A DNA stretch of 10,213 nucleotides, taken from contig CAKONA010000025.1 of the NCBI GenBank assembly GCA_934096785.1, positions 1-10,213 of the forward strand, given 5' to 3'. Below are positions 1-6,586 of the stretch, one piece after another. The stretch is from an uncultured Bacilli bacterium. Lineage in GTDB: Bacteria > Bacillota_I > Bacilli_A > RF39 > UBA660. A program made the translations under genes and the position numbers. The notes beneath the pieces were generated by a model. It was not told where the DNA came from and did no database searches. It saw only the letters and a list, made by a program, of their open reading frames with translations. The first letter of the stretch is position 1. Every line of letters begins with the position of its first letter.

Positions 1-13
1 TTTTACAATTTAT

Positions 14-19
14 AGGAGG
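14..19 (+). promoter_or_regulatory. Ribosome binding site of the small peptide
   Basis: AGGAGG is a perfect Shine-Dalgarno core. Two earlier ATGs at 20 and 23 lie too close to it and open only a 9-codon frame ending at 49, so the ATG at 30 is the start. The spacing is slightly long (10 nt). Confidence 0.7.
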
Positions 20-29
20 ATGATGCTCT

Positions 30-125
30 ATGAGAAAAGACAAAGATAATATAATTAAAACTTTGCTTGATATCATAAAGCTCCTAGTAATTATCATTCT
101 TGTAATGGTAATAAAAAGAGCCTAA
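30..125 (+). CDS. 31-aa hydrophobic single-span peptide, candidate type I toxin
   Basis: The ATG at 30 follows a perfect AGGAGG at 14-19 (10-nt gap), and the stop TAA is at 123-125. The peptide has a charged N-terminus (MRKDKD), a strongly hydrophobic stretch at about residues 12-28 rich in Leu, Ile and Val, and a basic tail KRA, as expected for a one-pass membrane peptide. It is too short to assign by homology. Size, composition and a convergent antisense RNA covering its stop codon and 3' UTR match type I toxins of Firmicutes (TxpA, BsrG, Fst, SprG groups), which damage membranes when over-expressed. The last four codons lie inside the antisense RNA gene, and the stop codon lies in that RNA's terminator stem. 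The promoter must lie before the window. The gene call is well supported; the toxin role is inferred from context and could be wrong, since it might be another small membrane regulator. Confidence 0.65.
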   Translation: MRKDKDNIIKTLLDIIKLLVIIILVMVIKRA

Positions 126-138
126 CCTGAAGTTAGAC
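111..138 (-). terminator. Intrinsic terminator of small RNA 1
   Basis: On the minus strand GTCTAAC (138-132), loop TTCAG, GTTAGGC (126-120) form a 7-bp stem including one U-G pair, followed by TCTTTTTAT. Read on the plus strand the same stem has an A-C mismatch and no T tract, so it works as a terminator in one direction only. Confidence 0.7.
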
Positions 139-188
139 TGAATTGCTATTAGTGATGACGTCCAACACAGGGGGTTAAACGCTTCACT
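112..188 (-). ncRNA. Antisense small RNA 1, candidate type I antitoxin (about 77 nt)
   Basis: Read on the minus strand, an extended -10 promoter (195-223) predicts a start near 188, exactly at the first base of a hairpin. The outer stem pairs 188-184 with 151-155; an inner stem pairs 182-179 with 158-161; the 17-nt loop between contains CCCCC. A linker then leads to a terminator stem (138-132 with 126-120, loop TTCAG) followed by TCTTTTTAT. The RNA is fully complementary to the last codons and 3' UTR of the peptide mRNA at 30-125, so it could block expression by pairing and RNase III cleavage, as in TxpA/RatA-type modules. Boundaries are predicted from promoter and terminator, not measured. 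A second, 89%-identical copy lies at 247-311. A trans-acting regulatory role is also possible. Confidence 0.65.
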
Positions 189-205
189 AACAATAATATA
201 TCATA
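114..205. repeat. Direct repeat copy 1 (small RNA gene unit, 92 bp)
   Basis: It aligns with 249-328 at about 71 of 80 positions. It differs by a 12-bp insertion (164-175), five changes in the linker at 144-150, and four C/T changes at 121, 182, 188 and 191. The unit spans the terminator, transcript and -10 box of the minus-strand RNA. Confidence 0.85.
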
Positions 206-223
206 GTTTACTTTCGAAGTAAA
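195..223 (-). promoter_or_regulatory. Sigma-A promoter of small RNA 1
   Basis: On the minus strand: -35 TTTACT (223-218), 17-nt spacer, -10 TATATT (200-195) preceded by TGA, giving an extended -10. The predicted +1 is about 188. The same arrangement with identical spacing precedes copy 2, although the spacer sequences differ. Confidence 0.65.
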
Positions 224-235
224 TTATTTTTATTT
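203..235 (+). terminator. Likely terminator of the small-peptide mRNA
   Basis: TTTACTT (207-213), loop TCG, AAGTAAA (217-223) form a perfect 7-bp stem that can extend to 11 bp (203-206 with 224-227, one G-U pair), followed by a T-rich tail at 224-235. The stem is AT-rich, so it is moderate in strength. An mRNA ending here has a 3' UTR of about 110 nt that fully covers the antisense RNA gene. The stem also contains the -35 box (218-223) of the minus-strand RNA promoter. Confidence 0.55.
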
Positions 236-244
236 ATAAATACC

Positions 245-273
245 AATTAAAAGAGTCTAACCTGAAGTTAGAC
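245..273 (-). terminator. Intrinsic terminator of small RNA 2
   Basis: On the minus strand GTCTAAC (273-267), loop TTCAG, GTTAGAC (261-255) give a perfect 7-bp stem followed by TCTTTTAATT. Confidence 0.65.
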
Positions 274-311
274 TGAATCAATAAAAGTGATGACGTCCTA
301 AACGTTTCACC
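247..311 (-). ncRNA. Small RNA 2, second antitoxin-like RNA without a toxin gene (about 65 nt)
   Basis: This is the second copy of the minus-strand RNA. The promoter at 318-346 predicts a start near 311. The 5' hairpin has an outer stem (311-307 with 286-290), an inner stem (305-302 with 293-296) and a small UUAGG loop. A linker and a perfect 7-bp terminator stem (273-267 with 261-255, loop TTCAG) with TCTTTTAATT follow. It lacks the 12 nt that enlarge the loop in copy 1. No peptide gene lies opposite it, but ATT AAA AGA GTC TAA at 246-260 matches the last codons of the 31-aa gene (ATA AAA AGA GCC TAA). It may be the remnant of a second module, or a stand-alone RNA able to pair imperfectly with the peptide mRNA. 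Confidence 0.6.
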
Positions 312-328
312 AATAATAATATATCATA
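249..328. repeat. Direct repeat copy 2 (small RNA gene unit, 80 bp)
   Basis: This is the partner of 114-205 in the same orientation, starting 135 bp downstream. Similarity stops just upstream of the -10 box, yet a -35 hexamer is present at the same distance in both copies. Confidence 0.85.
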
Positions 329-346
329 ACAAAACATTTATGTAAA
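318..346 (-). promoter_or_regulatory. Sigma-A promoter of small RNA 2
   Basis: On the minus strand: -35 TTTACA (346-341), 17-nt spacer, extended -10 TGA-TATATT (323-318). It matches the consensus better than the copy 1 promoter. The -35 lies in the same stretch where the -35 of the oppositely oriented addB promoter would fall. Confidence 0.65.
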
Positions 347-358
347 GATTACTATTCG

Positions 359-367
359 TGTTATAAT
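359..367 (+). promoter_or_regulatory. Extended -10 promoter of addB-addA
   Basis: TG at 359-360 and TATAAT at 362-367 form a consensus extended -10. No good -35 is seen 16-18 nt upstream. Transcription would start near 374, giving a leader of only about 11 nt that consists of the ribosome binding site (AGAGGAAG, 373-380). Confidence 0.6.
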
Positions 368-384
368 TGTTAAGAGGAAGAATT

Positions 385-2712
385 ATGAAAGAATTTAATA
401 ATAAAATAGTTATACTTAATGACTATGCCAAAGAAAGTTTTGTTAAAAAAATAGATAAACTAATAAATGTAAAAGTAATAACACTTAGTGAACTAAAAAA
501 GAAATATTATTTTGACTATGACAACAAAGCTATATACTATGTTAGTGATAAATATAAATGTATACCTGAAATAGCTAAAATATATATAGAAAATACATAT
601 TATATAAAAGATATTTCTGATGAGAAAGTATCATTCTTAAAAGAAATAAAAGGTGATTTAGATACTAATGGATTACTTACATATAATAAGTTATTTAAAG
701 AGTTTCTTAAGAATAAAGATATAGTACTTTACAATCTAAAATACATAGATAGATTCTATAAGAATATTATTGATGAATTAAAAGAGTACTCTAATATTAC
801 AGAATACAATGATGAAGAAGATAATGGAGTTAAAGAACTATATAAAGCAAATAATTCCGAAGAAGAAATAGCTTTTGTATGTTCAGAAATAACAAAACTA
901 ATTAAAAAAGGAATTAACATTAATCATATAAAACTTGCGAATGTAAAAAGTGATTATGAATTTATAATAAGAAAGACATTTAAATTGTTCAATATTCCTA
1001 TAAATATACCATCATTTGAAACTATAAAGTCAACATCATTAGTTATAAAATTCAAAGAACTATTTGAAAGTGACATCAATAAAACAATTGAAAGAATTAA
1101 ACCTTTAGTAACTACTAAAGAAGAAAATGATATATTTAAAAGTATAATAAATGTAGTGAATTCATATACATGGACAAATGACTATAACAATGTAAAAGAA
1201 ATGATATTTAATGACATTGATAATATTAAAACACCAAGAGAGAAACTTGAAAATGCAGTTGAAGTAATAGAATTCAAAAAAGAACTAGTAACTAGTGAAG
1301 ACTATGTATTCTTAATAAACTATAATGAAGGTGTTATACCAGTTAATTATAAAGATGAAGATTATCTAAGTGATGAAATAAAAGATAAATTAAATATAAG
1401 CATTTCTTTTGAACTAAATCAAAATGCTATTAATGAAGTAAAAGATTCTATTGAAAACATAAAGAATCTTATTGTAACTTATCCATGTCATAATCTAAGT
1501 AATGAAATATTTGTATCATCTTCATATGACAAAGATTTATTTGAGGAAAAAAAATTAAAAATTAGTTTTAACGAGTCTGATGCTTATAATAAATTAAGAC
1601 TAATAAGTGAAAAAGATGAAAATTCAAAATTTGGTACTATAACAGATGATTTACTAACACTTAGTTCACACTATAAAGAAATGAAATATAATAGTTATGA
1701 TAATAAGTACAAAGAAATTAATAAATCAAAGATACATGAATTCTTTAAAGATGGTTTAACTCTATCATATACAAGTATTAATGACTATTACATGTGTTCA
1801 TTTAGATTCTATTTAGACTACATACTAAAAATTAATAAATATGAAGATACATTTGAAACAACTGTTGGTAACGTATTTCATAAAATACTTTCTATGTGTT
1901 TTGATAGTGATATTGATATTATTTATACATATAAAAGAGAAATAGAATCTTCTAATTATGAATTTACTGAATCAGAAAAATTCTTTTTGAACATTTTAGA
2001 AGGTGAACTAGTATTAATCATCAAAACAATAAAAAATCAATTAAAATACACACAACTTTCAAGTTCCATGTATGAAAAAAAGATAGTTATTGACATTGAC
2101 ACTAATTTACATATTAAATTCAAAGGCTTCGTAGATAAAATTCTATATAATAAATTTAATGGTAAAACAGTAGTAGCAATCATAGATTATAAAACTGGTA
2201 ATCCAATTCTTAACTTAAATAATAGTTATTATGGATTAGATATGCAACTACCTGTATACATATACCTAATTAAAAATGAAATTAAAGATGTTAAGATAGG
2301 TGGCTTCTATCTACAAAAAATACTTAACAATATCACTAACGAAGAAGAAAGACTTGATAGTTTAAAACTTCAAGGATATACAAATAGTGATATGAACTAT
2401 ATAGATAAGATAGATTCATCGTTTAATGATTCAAAAGTAATAAAGAGCCTTAGAACATCTAATAAAGGTTTCTATGCATATTCAAAAATGATAAATGATG
2501 AAGAGATAGATACACTATATAAAATAGTTGATATTAAGATTAAAGAAGCATCTAATGACATAATGAATTCTAAGTTTAATATAAATCCTAAAGAAATGAA
2601 CAATGAAGTAGTAGGATGCAGATACTGTAAATACAAAGATATATGTTTTATGAAACAAAAGGATACTGTTACATTAAAAGAAATTAAAAATATATTTGAG
2701 GAGGTGAACTAA
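385..2712 (+). CDS. addB: AddB/RexB-type ATP-dependent nuclease subunit B, compact form
   Basis: This is a subunit of the cytoplasmic AddAB helicase-nuclease, which resects DNA double-strand ends and loads RecA. Numbering is from the ATG at 385 (775 aa), chosen because GAGG sits 7-10 nt before it; an upstream TTG at 367 overlaps the -10 box. The C-terminal RecB-family nuclease is clear: GNVFH (H499), GFVDK (D584), DYKTG (D601, K603) and QLPVY (Q621). Four cysteines, C471 and CxxCxxxxxC at 745, 748 and 754, match the AddB iron-sulfur cluster that locks the nuclease domain. NEGVIP near 314-319 matches the AddB/RecC-like helicase fold. At 775 aa it is far shorter than B. subtilis AddB (about 1,166), and no Walker A motif is visible at the N-terminus. 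It overlaps addA by 1 nt (TAATG), so the two are co-translated. Confidence 0.88.
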   Translation: MKEFNNKIVILNDYAKESFVKKIDKLINVKVITLSELKKKYYFDYDNKAIYYVSDKYKCIPEIAKIYIENTYYIKDISDEKVSFLKEIKGDLDTNGLLTYNKLFKEFLKNKDIVLYNLKYIDRFYKNIIDELKEYSNITEYNDEEDNGVKELYKANNSEEEIAFVCSEITKLIKKGININHIKLANVKSDYEFIIRKTFKLFNIPINIPSFETIKSTSLVIKFKELFESDINKTIERIKPLVTTKEENDIFKSIINVVNSYTWTNDYNNVKEMIFNDIDNIKTPREKLENAVEVIEFKKELVTSEDYVFLINYNEGVIPVNYKDEDYLSDEIKDKLNISISFELNQNAINEVKDSIENIKNLIVTYPCHNLSNEIFVSSSYDKDLFEEKKLKISFNESDAYNKLRLISEKDENSKFGTITDDLLTLSSHYKEMKYNSYDNKYKEINKSKIHEFFKDGLTLSYTSINDYYMCSFRFYLDYILKINKYEDTFETTVGNVFHKILSMCFDSDIDIIYTYKREIESSNYEFTESEKFFLNILEGELVLIIKTIKNQLKYTQLSSSMYEKKIVIDIDTNLHIKFKGFVDKILYNKFNGKTVVAIIDYKTGNPILNLNNSYYGLDMQLPVYIYLIKNEIKDVKIGGFYLQKILNNITNEEERLDSLKLQGYTNSDMNYIDKIDSSFNDSKVIKSLRTSNKGFYAYSKMINDEEIDTLYKIVDIKIKEASNDIMNSKFNINPKEMNNEVVGCRYCKYKDICFMKQKDTVTLKEIKNIFEEVN
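2698..2706 (+). promoter_or_regulatory. Strong ribosome binding site of addA inside addB
   Basis: GAGGAGGTG ends 5 nt before the ATG at 2712 and encodes the last residues of AddB. It fixes the addA start and suggests high or at least coupled translation. Confidence 0.8.
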
Positions 2713-5700
2713 TGCCAAAATGGACTAAAGAGCAAGAAGAAGCTATAGTAAAATCAGGCTCAAATATAATAGTAAGTGCTGGCGCAGGTAGTGGTAAAAC
2801 AGCCGTATTATCTGAAAGAGTTATTAACAAAATACAAAATGGTATTCATGTAAATGAACTATTAATACTAACATTCACAAGAGCTGCCGCAGATGAAATG
2901 AAAGATAGAATTAGAAAGAAAATAAGCAAAGTGCCAGAATATAAAGATGAACTTACACTTCTTTCAAGTGCATACATAACAACATTTGATTCTTTCGCAC
3001 TATCAGTCGTAAAGAAATATCATTATCTTTTAAATATTCCATCGTCTATATCTATTACTGATGAATCAATCGTAAAATTAAAACAAAATAAAATACTTGA
3101 TGAGATATTTGAAGACTTATATAGAGAAAACAATAAAGAGTTTACATCTCTAATAAAAAAATACTGTATCAAAAATGATAAGTCATTAAAGAGTAATATA
3201 ATGTCTCTATGTAATAAGATAAGTAACTATATAGATAAAGATGAATTCATAGATAACATTAATAACAATTTCTATGAAGAAGATAATATTAACAAGTTAT
3301 TAACAAAGTATGAAAACTTTATAAATGATAAGAAAAAAGAAATAAAGTTAGAACTAGATAATATGAATATGTACTTTGATAGTGATTATTGTCTATCTCT
3401 TCAAAATAGTTGTCTTCCAGTACTTAATTCTTCGGTTGATGAACTTCATTTATATGAAAGTGTTAAACTACCTACCGTACCTCGTGGTAGTGAAGATGAA
3501 GCTAAACAAGCAAAAGCCAATCTAAAAAAATTACTTGATAACTTAATATCATATGGAAACTATGGAACACTTAATGACATAAAAGAAGACATTTTATCAA
3601 CAAAAGAAACTGTATTCACAATTCTAAGCATCATAAAAGAATACTTAAGAAGAGTAAAACAATATAAAGATGATAATAATATCTACACATTCTCAGATAT
3701 TTCAGAGTTATCAATAAAAATCTTAAAAGAAAATGAAAGTGTAAGAAAAGAACTAAAGAATTCATTTAAAGAAATAATGATAGATGAATACCAAGATACT
3801 AACGATGTACAAGATATATTTATAAATATGATATCTAATAACAATGTCTACATGGTAGGTGATATAAAACAATCTATCTATAGATTTAGAGGTTCAAATC
3901 CAAATATATTTAAAGAAAAATACAGTAATTACTCATCTAACATTGATGGATATAAAATAGATTTAATAAAGAATTTTAGATCAAGAAGTGAAGTACTAGA
4001 CAATATAAATAAAGTATTTGACCTAATAATGGATTCATCCCTAGGTTCAGCAGAATACAAAGAAACACATGAGATGGTCTATGGTTTAACAACATATGAC
4101 ACTGAGAAAATGAAAGACTTTGACTATGACTTTGAAGTTCTAGAATACATGAATAATAAAAAAGAAACAAGTTTTGAAAATGTTGAAGTAGAAATATTCA
4201 TGATAGCAAAAGACATCAAAAAGAAAATGCAAGATAAAATACAAGTGTTCGATAAAGAAACAAACAAATTAAGAGACGCAACATATAATGACTTTGTAAT
4301 TATACTTGATAGAAGTAAATACTTCGATACATACAAAAAAATATTTGAATACCTTGATATTCCACTTACAATTCTTAAAGATGGAAAACTAAACGCAAGT
4401 ACGGATATCTATCTAATCAAAAATATAGTTGACTTAATAATACATATAAATGAAAACAACTTTAATGAAGACTTTAAATATGACTTTACAAGTATCGCAA
4501 GAAGTTTCTTATATGAATATACTGATGAATATATATTTGATATTATAAACAATAAAAAATATAAAGAAACAACCATATATAAAGACCTAAGTAGTATTAA
4601 AAACATAAACATTAAAACAAGTAGTGAACTATTTAATGATATATTAGATATAACTGATTTTTATAACAAACTTTACAAAATAAGTGATTATGAAAATACT
4701 AATGTTAGACTTGAAACTATATCTAAGTTATCATCATCTCTAGGTAAACTTGGCATGTCCATTACTGATTTTAGAGATTACTTAAATGACATAATTGAAA
4801 CAAATGAAGAAATAAAATACACTACATTCAGTAGTAACTCTGACTCAGTAAAGATACTAACAATTCATAAATCAAAAGGTCTAGAGTATCCAGTATGCTA
4901 CTTTGCTGACTTAGATCATGAATTCAATACAAGAGAACTTAAAGAAAAATTCATTTGTGATAAAACGTATGGTCTAATAATACCATCTAATATGGAAGAC
5001 ATAACTTCTTCAGTAGTAAAAGAACTATATAAAAAAGACTTCATAAAAGAAGAAATAAGTGAAAAGATAAGACTATTCTATGTAGCCTTAACTAGAGCTC
5101 GTGAGAAAATGATAATAGTTATTCCTGAAAAAGAAACTGTTTCTTTAGAAAAGAATGAAAATGGTGTAATTGAAGAAATAAGAAGACTAAAATTTAACAA
5201 ACTATCTGACTTCATGTATGGAGTAAAAAACTACTTACAAAAATACTTTCATACTGTAGATATAACAAAACTAGGCCTTACCAAACAATATCAATTTTCT
5301 AAAAATGTAAACATACAAAGTAACAATTCAATAAAAGACTCTATAAATGTTGAAGAAATTCATATAGACAATAATATTACTACTGATAAACATTTCTCTA
5401 AAGAGTCAAACCGTCTATTTACTAAAGAAGAAACAAAGATGATGAAGTATGGAACTAAAATACATGAATACTTAGAACTAATAGATTACAATAATCCAAA
5501 TCTTGATTTAATAGAAGACTCATTCATAAAAAATAAAATACAAAAGTTCTTAGAAAATAAACTTCTAGAAAACATTAATAATTCTACAATATATCATGAG
5601 TATGAATTCTATTATAAAAAAGATAATATTAACTACCATGGAATAATTGATTTAATGCTTGAATACGATACTCACATAGACATAATTGATTTCAAACTAA

Positions 5701-5828
5701 AAAATGTAATTGATGAAAACTATAAAAATCAATTACATGGTTACAAAGAATATATAGAAAGTATCACTAATAAGAAAGTAAATACATATCTATATTCTAT
5801 TCTAAATGAAAAGATTGAAAGCATCTAA
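2712..5828 (+). CDS. addA: AddA/RexA helicase-nuclease subunit A
   Basis: This UvrD-like superfamily 1A helicase is fused to a RecB-family nuclease and is the motor of AddAB in recombination repair. All helicase motifs are present in order: WTKEQ (4-8), Walker A AGAGSGKT (23-30), LTFTRAAADEM (53-63), Walker B IDEYQD (357-362), GDIKQSIYRFRG (383-394), NFRSR (421-425), HKSKGLEYP (719-727) and LFYVALTRA (788-796). The C-terminal nuclease shows GTKIHEY (H918), GIID (D980), IDFK (D993, K995) and QLHGY (Q1007, Y1011). The DFK is followed by LKN instead of the usual TD. At 1,038 aa it is somewhat shorter than B. subtilis AddA (about 1,232). The start ATG at 2712 overlaps the addB stop by one base, with a strong GAGGAGGTG upstream inside addB. 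The gene ends within a shared terminator. Confidence 0.95.
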   Translation: MPKWTKEQEEAIVKSGSNIIVSAGAGSGKTAVLSERVINKIQNGIHVNELLILTFTRAAADEMKDRIRKKISKVPEYKDELTLLSSAYITTFDSFALSVVKKYHYLLNIPSSISITDESIVKLKQNKILDEIFEDLYRENNKEFTSLIKKYCIKNDKSLKSNIMSLCNKISNYIDKDEFIDNINNNFYEEDNINKLLTKYENFINDKKKEIKLELDNMNMYFDSDYCLSLQNSCLPVLNSSVDELHLYESVKLPTVPRGSEDEAKQAKANLKKLLDNLISYGNYGTLNDIKEDILSTKETVFTILSIIKEYLRRVKQYKDDNNIYTFSDISELSIKILKENESVRKELKNSFKEIMIDEYQDTNDVQDIFINMISNNNVYMVGDIKQSIYRFRGSNPNIFKEKYSNYSSNIDGYKIDLIKNFRSRSEVLDNINKVFDLIMDSSLGSAEYKETHEMVYGLTTYDTEKMKDFDYDFEVLEYMNNKKETSFENVEVEIFMIAKDIKKKMQDKIQVFDKETNKLRDATYNDFVIILDRSKYFDTYKKIFEYLDIPLTILKDGKLNASTDIYLIKNIVDLIIHINENNFNEDFKYDFTSIARSFLYEYTDEYIFDIINNKKYKETTIYKDLSSIKNINIKTSSELFNDILDITDFYNKLYKISDYENTNVRLETISKLSSSLGKLGMSITDFRDYLNDIIETNEEIKYTTFSSNSDSVKILTIHKSKGLEYPVCYFADLDHEFNTRELKEKFICDKTYGLIIPSNMEDITSSVVKELYKKDFIKEEISEKIRLFYVALTRAREKMIIVIPEKETVSLEKNENGVIEEIRRLKFNKLSDFMYGVKNYLQKYFHTVDITKLGLTKQYQFSKNVNIQSNNSIKDSINVEEIHIDNNITTDKHFSKESNRLFTKEETKMMKYGTKIHEYLELIDYNNPNLDLIEDSFIKNKIQKFLENKLLENINNSTIYHEYEFYYKKDNINYHGIIDLMLEYDTHIDIIDFKLKNVIDENYKNQLHGYKEYIESITNKKVNTYLYSILNEKIESI

Positions 5829-5848
5829 CTTTCAATCTATTTTTCTAA
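5812..5848. terminator. Bidirectional terminator between addA and the lipoprotein gene
   Basis: AGATTGAAAG (5812-5821), 7-nt loop, CTTTCAATCT (5829-5838) form a perfect 10-bp stem. The plus strand continues with ATTTTTCT; the minus strand continues with TTTCATTT. The loop contains the addA stop codon, and the 3' arm overlaps the lipoprotein stop (5837-5839), so one compact element closes both convergent genes. Confidence 0.85.
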
Positions 5849-6565
5849 TACAAGGTTTTTATCTTTAATTAAAGCTCCTTCATGTACAAATTCTGCCATA
5901 TCTATATATTCATCATATAATGAATTAGTCTTACTATTCTTAATTAAATCTTTAAAGAAGAAATTCCACCAATCTTCAGGTAAACAAGATGGTGCTTGAG
6001 ATAAGATATATAAGTTATTTAATTCAGTTACTATATCTTCAACATTAGTATTCTTATTTAAATAGAAAAGTCCAAATGATTCCATATGATGTTCATCATA
6101 AAAACCGTAAGCTTCTTCATCATTTTCAAAGTATTGATAATCTACATTCTCTTCAGTTAATATACTTAATATGTCATTACAAAATGCTACTTGATTATCA
6201 TAGTTTTCATTTTCACAATGTTCATAATTTTGATTATTAGTTTCTTCAGCTTTCTTCTCAGCTTCAAGTTTAGCTTTATATCTTTCATTTTCTTCAATCG
6301 CAAGTTTTTCAATATATCTTTGATTCTCTTCAATAACAAGTTGTTCTAATCTTTCAGGATCATCAAGTATTTCTTTATCTTCTTCACTTAGATTATCAAA
6401 ATAATTATCAATTCTATCTTGTTGATCTGGTACTCCTTCTTCAATAATATTTAATTTCTTAGTATTGTGTTTAGTCTTTTCATCATTACTTTTAGTACAA
6501 CTAAATAACATAACAGCAGCACATAATGCAATAGCACTAACCCCTAAAATCTTTCTTTTCTTCAT
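5837..6565 (-). CDS. Acidic coiled-coil lipoprotein of unknown function
   Basis: The protein has 242 aa counted from the ATG at 6565, chosen because GGAGG (6575-6571) lies 5 nt before it; the in-frame ATG at 6577 overlaps this ribosome binding site. The N-terminus MKKRK is followed by a hydrophobic segment and a lipobox LFSC with C23 as the lipidated residue, so it should be anchored to the outer face of the membrane. Residues about 46-110 are highly charged and likely a helical coiled coil. They include a tandem 12-residue repeat (LVIEENQRYIEK at 76-87, LAIEENERYKAK at 88-99). The C-terminal half (about 118-242) is acidic, with aromatic patches and cysteines at 117, 129 and 194, and resembles no family I can name. 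It is transcribed alone from its own promoter. A substrate-binding or cell-envelope role cannot be told from sequence. Confidence 0.8.
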   Translation of the reverse strand: MKKRKILGVSAIALCAAVMLFSCTKSNDEKTKHNTKKLNIIEEGVPDQQDRIDNYFDNLSEEDKEILDDPERLEQLVIEENQRYIEKLAIEENERYKAKLEAEKKAEETNNQNYEHCENENYDNQVAFCNDILSILTEENVDYQYFENDEEAYGFYDEHHMESFGLFYLNKNTNVEDIVTELNNLYILSQAPSCLPEDWWNFFFKDLIKNSKTNSLYDEYIDMAEFVHEGALIKDKNLVLEK

Positions 6566-6586
6566 ACAACCCTCCATTTGCGCATT

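Noticed and set aside
4..9. TACAAT as the -10 box of the small-peptide promoter
   Set aside because: Transcription would start near 16 and cut the ribosome binding site at 14-19. The true promoter is probably before the window.
20..49. Nine-codon frame starting ATG ATG overlapping the small peptide start
   Set aside because: Its start codons lie 0-3 nt from the Shine-Dalgarno core, too close for initiation, and there is no other sign of coding.
114..328. The two repeats as a CRISPR array or phage attachment site pair
   Set aside because: There are only two units, 80-92 bp long, with internal promoter, hairpin and terminator; no spacers or cas genes, and no integrase in view.
114..328. The repeats as a plus-strand tandem riboswitch or attenuator for addB
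   Set aside because: On the plus strand the hairpins contain A-C mismatches and lack T tracts, and a separate addB promoter lies downstream at 359-367.
367..384. TTG at 367 as an upstream start of addB
   Set aside because: It overlaps the -10 box and has no ribosome binding site; the ATG at 385 has GAGG at proper distance.
3976..4612. Minus-strand open frames inside addA
   Set aside because: They lack ribosome binding sites and mirror the codon bias of addA, which has unbroken helicase motifs on the other strand. The similar frames opposite the ATPase are rejected for the same reason.
6566..6577. ATG at 6577 as the lipoprotein start
   Set aside because: It overlaps the GGAGG that serves the ATG at 6565, and the later start gives a standard MKKRK lipoprotein signal peptide.
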